A DNA stretch of 64,000 nt from NCBI GenBank assembly GCA_964019055.1, contig OZ025212.1, positions 9,849,109 through 9,913,108 on the forward strand, given 5' to 3'. A program made the translations under genes and the position numbers. This DNA comes from Anthopleura xanthogrammica. Its lineage: Eukaryota > Cnidaria > Anthozoa > Actiniaria > Actiniidae. This document shows positions 61,497 to 64,000 of the stretch, piece by piece (position 1 is the first letter of the stretch; the number at the start of each line of letters is the position of its first letter). The notes beneath the pieces were generated by a model that had not been told where the DNA came from, did no database searches, and saw nothing but the letters and a program-made list of their open reading frames with translations.

Positions 61497-64000
61497 TTAT
61501 CTTGGGATGTAATCTCGTAGATATGCTGGTTTTCTTGTCTGCCTTCTAGGTCTGTTACTTCTTAGGTTGGGTCTTTGTGGGGGTGGTCCTCTGTCTGCTG
61601 CTTTGTCCTGGGTTGTGTCTTTGTCTACCCTGTCTGTGGTCTTGGTCTGTGGTTGCTTCCCTTGCTTTGATTCATCTATCTCAGTAGTATTCCGCAATAT
61701 CTCTTCCCTCCAATCTTTATCATGGTCTAGCTCTGCTGCCTCTTCCTCTCTGTCTGTACTTTCGTTGTTCTGCATCACTGCGTTGCTCAGTTTAAAATGG
61801 CTTGCTTCTCTTGTTAGTGTTCGTCCATCATGTAGGCGTCTGGCTGTCACTGTTGATCCGTCAATTCGGATGATAACGTAGAATGATGATTCATATGGTG
61901 TTGACCATTTGTTCATCTTTCTTTGCTTCACTAGCACGTAGTCTCCTTGGATGAATGAATTTTCCTTGATTCCTTTCTGTTTGTCCATCTTGGCTTTGTA
62001 CCGTCCATCTCTTTCGTTTATAATCTTGTCTTGTTGACTTGGTTTCTCCTTGACTGGTGGTATATAGTCTAGCTTAGTGCGGATTAATCTGTTAGTCATG
62101 GCTTGATAAGGTGATACGCCGGTTGCCGGGTGTGGTGTGTCTCTGTAAGCCATCAACATTTCTTGTATAGCTTTGCTTCTTCCTTTCTTGTCTTTACCTT
62201 GGATACGGGCAATTTGCTCTGTCTTATTCAGTAGTTGCATAAATCTCTCCGCTTCACCATTCGCTCTCGGGTGTAATGGTGTGACGCGATGATGTTCAAA
62301 ACCTTCTTCCTCTGCAAAGTCAGCAAATTCCTTCGAGTTAAATGGGGGTCCATTGTCTGACTCAAGTCTCTTTGGTATCCCGTGATGTCCAAACATCTTC
62401 TTTAGTTTCTCCTTGGTGGGCTTGTTTCCTGTAGAATATGTCGTTTCCACCTCTGGGTACCTGGTTGGTTTGTCTACCACCACAAGATTGTAGTGACCAT
62501 CTGGATACGGTCCTCCAAAGTCTACAGCTACTGTTTCCCATGGTTTTCTGGAATCACCGATGGTTTAATGGATTCTTCCTTCGCTTGTTTCGTTGTGATT
62601 TTGCATTCATAGCACTGTCTTACAGTGTGCTCTATCATTGAGTTCATGTATGGGAACCAGTATTTGGCTCTTACCATTTGCTTGGTCTTTTTTGATCCCA
62701 GATGTCCTAACTCGTGTGCGATTGAAATAACCTTGTTCTGTAGCTTTGCTGGTAGGACTATTCTCTCATTTCGGAATACTAGATCCTCTGCTATGTACAG
62801 TTCCTCTCTTAAGGGGTAGTATGGTGTAATGTCAGGTTCTTTCTTATGCTCTTCCCAGTTTCCTTTCGTGATGATGTTTCTTAATTTCTGGAGTGTCTCA
62901 TCTTTGCTTGTTTCTGATCTGATCTTGTCAATGAGTACCGTTGGTTCCTTGTCTATGATAGCTTTTACTGTGTATTCAGTGTCATCTTCATCAGTGTCTG
63001 GTAGTGGATGACGTGATAGAAAATCAAGGGGGTCAGCTTCATCCTTCCCTGGTTGGTACTTCATTTCGAAGTCAACGTCTTGCATGGCCATCACCCATTT
63101 CTCAATGCGTGGTGGGAGTTTGGCTGTAGCTTTGTTGAATAGTGTGAGCAATGGTTTGTGTGCTGTCACTATGGTGAACCTTGGGGCACCAAGGAGATAA
63201 ATGCTGAATCTCTCTTTTGCCCATTTCACACAGAGCATCTTTCTCTGTTTGGCTGTAACGTTTCTCTGTGTTGGTAAGTGTTCTGCTTATGAAGTGGACT
63301 GGTTGCAATCCTTTCTCTGTATTCTTGAATAATCCGACTGACAGTCCTTCGTTGTAGCTGGCCTCTGTTCTTACCATCATTGGTAGCTTTGGGTTAAAGA
63401 AGGCAATTACATCTTTACTTGAGATGCTATCTTTGAGCTTCTGGAAGGCACTTTGTTTCTCTTTATCCCAGTGGAACTTAGTTTCCTTCAGCGTCAGATC
63501 TCTCAGTGGCTTTGTCAATGATGCATACCTCGTGATGAACTTGGACAAGTAGCCTGTCATGCCAAGGAAGCTCTTCACCTCTGACTTTGATTCTGGTCTG
63601 GTACATTCTTTGACAGCTCGCACCTTCTCCTCTGTTGGGTGGAGTCCTTCTCTACTGAACTTGTATCCGTAGAATTGGATCTCACTTTTCCCGAACTCAC
63701 ACTTCTGTCGGTTTAGTGTGATGCCGAAGTCACTAGCTCTTCGCAGTACAGTCTCTAGGATCTGGTTGTGCGTCATCCAGTCTTTTGCTCCTAGCAGTAT
63801 GTCATCTCTCTGGTTCAAACATCGTGGTATGTCCCCGAAGACTTTCTGCATTGTATCGTCGAATAGGTCTTCGGACGCTTTTGCTCCGAATACCAGTCGT
63901 TTGGGTCTGTAGTTACCCCATGGTGTACTGAAAGTAGCGACTGATCTAGATTCTGGGTCAAGTTCTAGCTGATGGTATCCTTGCCGCAGGTCTAGCTTGG
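61497..64000 (-). pseudogene. Ty3/gypsy pol: RT-RNase H-integrase, frameshifted, cut by window end
   Basis: Minus-strand order. RT from the window edge includes LDLRQGYHQ near 63990 and the palm box reading QRDDILLG near 63800, where an aromatic-x-DD is usual, so this copy looks impaired. The connection and RNase H follow (SEVKSFLGMTGYLSKF; SQTEKDALC). A frameshift near 63230 leads to the rest of RNase H (TIVTAHKPLLTLF). The integrase zinc domain has HELGH and CYEC (62690-62580). After a second frameshift near 62540 comes the integrase core with SDNGPP (near 62357) and Glu in NGEAER 36 residues later, a D35E spacing. The C-terminus is Pro/Arg-rich and ends at 61497; no chromodomain or env is seen. 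Orientation and position fit the LTR at 55721-55872. Confidence 0.87.

Overview
The window is repeat-dominated eukaryotic DNA, almost certainly from an invertebrate metazoan. It is AT-rich, has spliceosomal-type splice signals, and holds four retroelement classes (DIRS-type tyrosine-recombinase elements, Ty3/gypsy, CR1/L2-like and L1/Tx1-like LINEs). No host protein-coding gene, CRISPR array or bacterial-type operon is visible. The exact phylum cannot be fixed from the sequence.

Positions 1-47159 are one amplified locus. A DIRS-order retrotransposon on the minus strand (gag-like with CCHC knuckle, RT, RNase H, tyrosine recombinase = YR) occurs at least five times head-to-tail, with periods of 9465, 9065, 7726 and 9026 bp. 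I call the units A-E from left to right. Each unit also carries a 73-bp minisatellite (about 4.5 to 46 monomers) and six ~250-bp tRNA-derived repeats. Units are nearly identical and share the same frameshifts and stop codons, so an already dead element was amplified. The founder's outer ends survive: B1-A2-B2 split direct repeats follow each YR, and A1 lies at 47005-47159 beyond unit E. The tRNA-like repeat is restored exactly across the element ends, which shows one YR-style insertion.

Unit E (33814-47159) is the most complex. It has a 1.07-kb palindromic insertion with a MITE-like core (39536-40608), the largest minisatellite, a 5'-truncated CR1/L2-like LINE inside that minisatellite (43711-46250), and a probable first gag exon with a perfect splice donor (46817-46963).

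Positions 47160-55720 are an array of tRNA-derived repeats interrupted by an LTR-like stretch (48074-49102) and by a second, different YR element (50381-53324). That element has inverted terminal repeats and an internal complementary region, the textbook DIRS1 layout, with gag and YR relics but no RT.

Positions 55721-64000 are a Ty3/gypsy element on the minus strand, with its 152-bp 3' LTR at 55721-55872 and its pol running off the right edge. A full-length L1/Tx1-like LINE (55947-61441, plus strand) is nested in it, with a 13-bp target-site duplication, an intact ORF1, and an ORF2 broken by a single amber codon.

Order of events inferred: tRNA-like array; YR, DIRS1-like and gypsy insertions; minisatellite growth and tandem amplification of the YR element; late CR1/L2, MITE and L1/Tx1 insertions.
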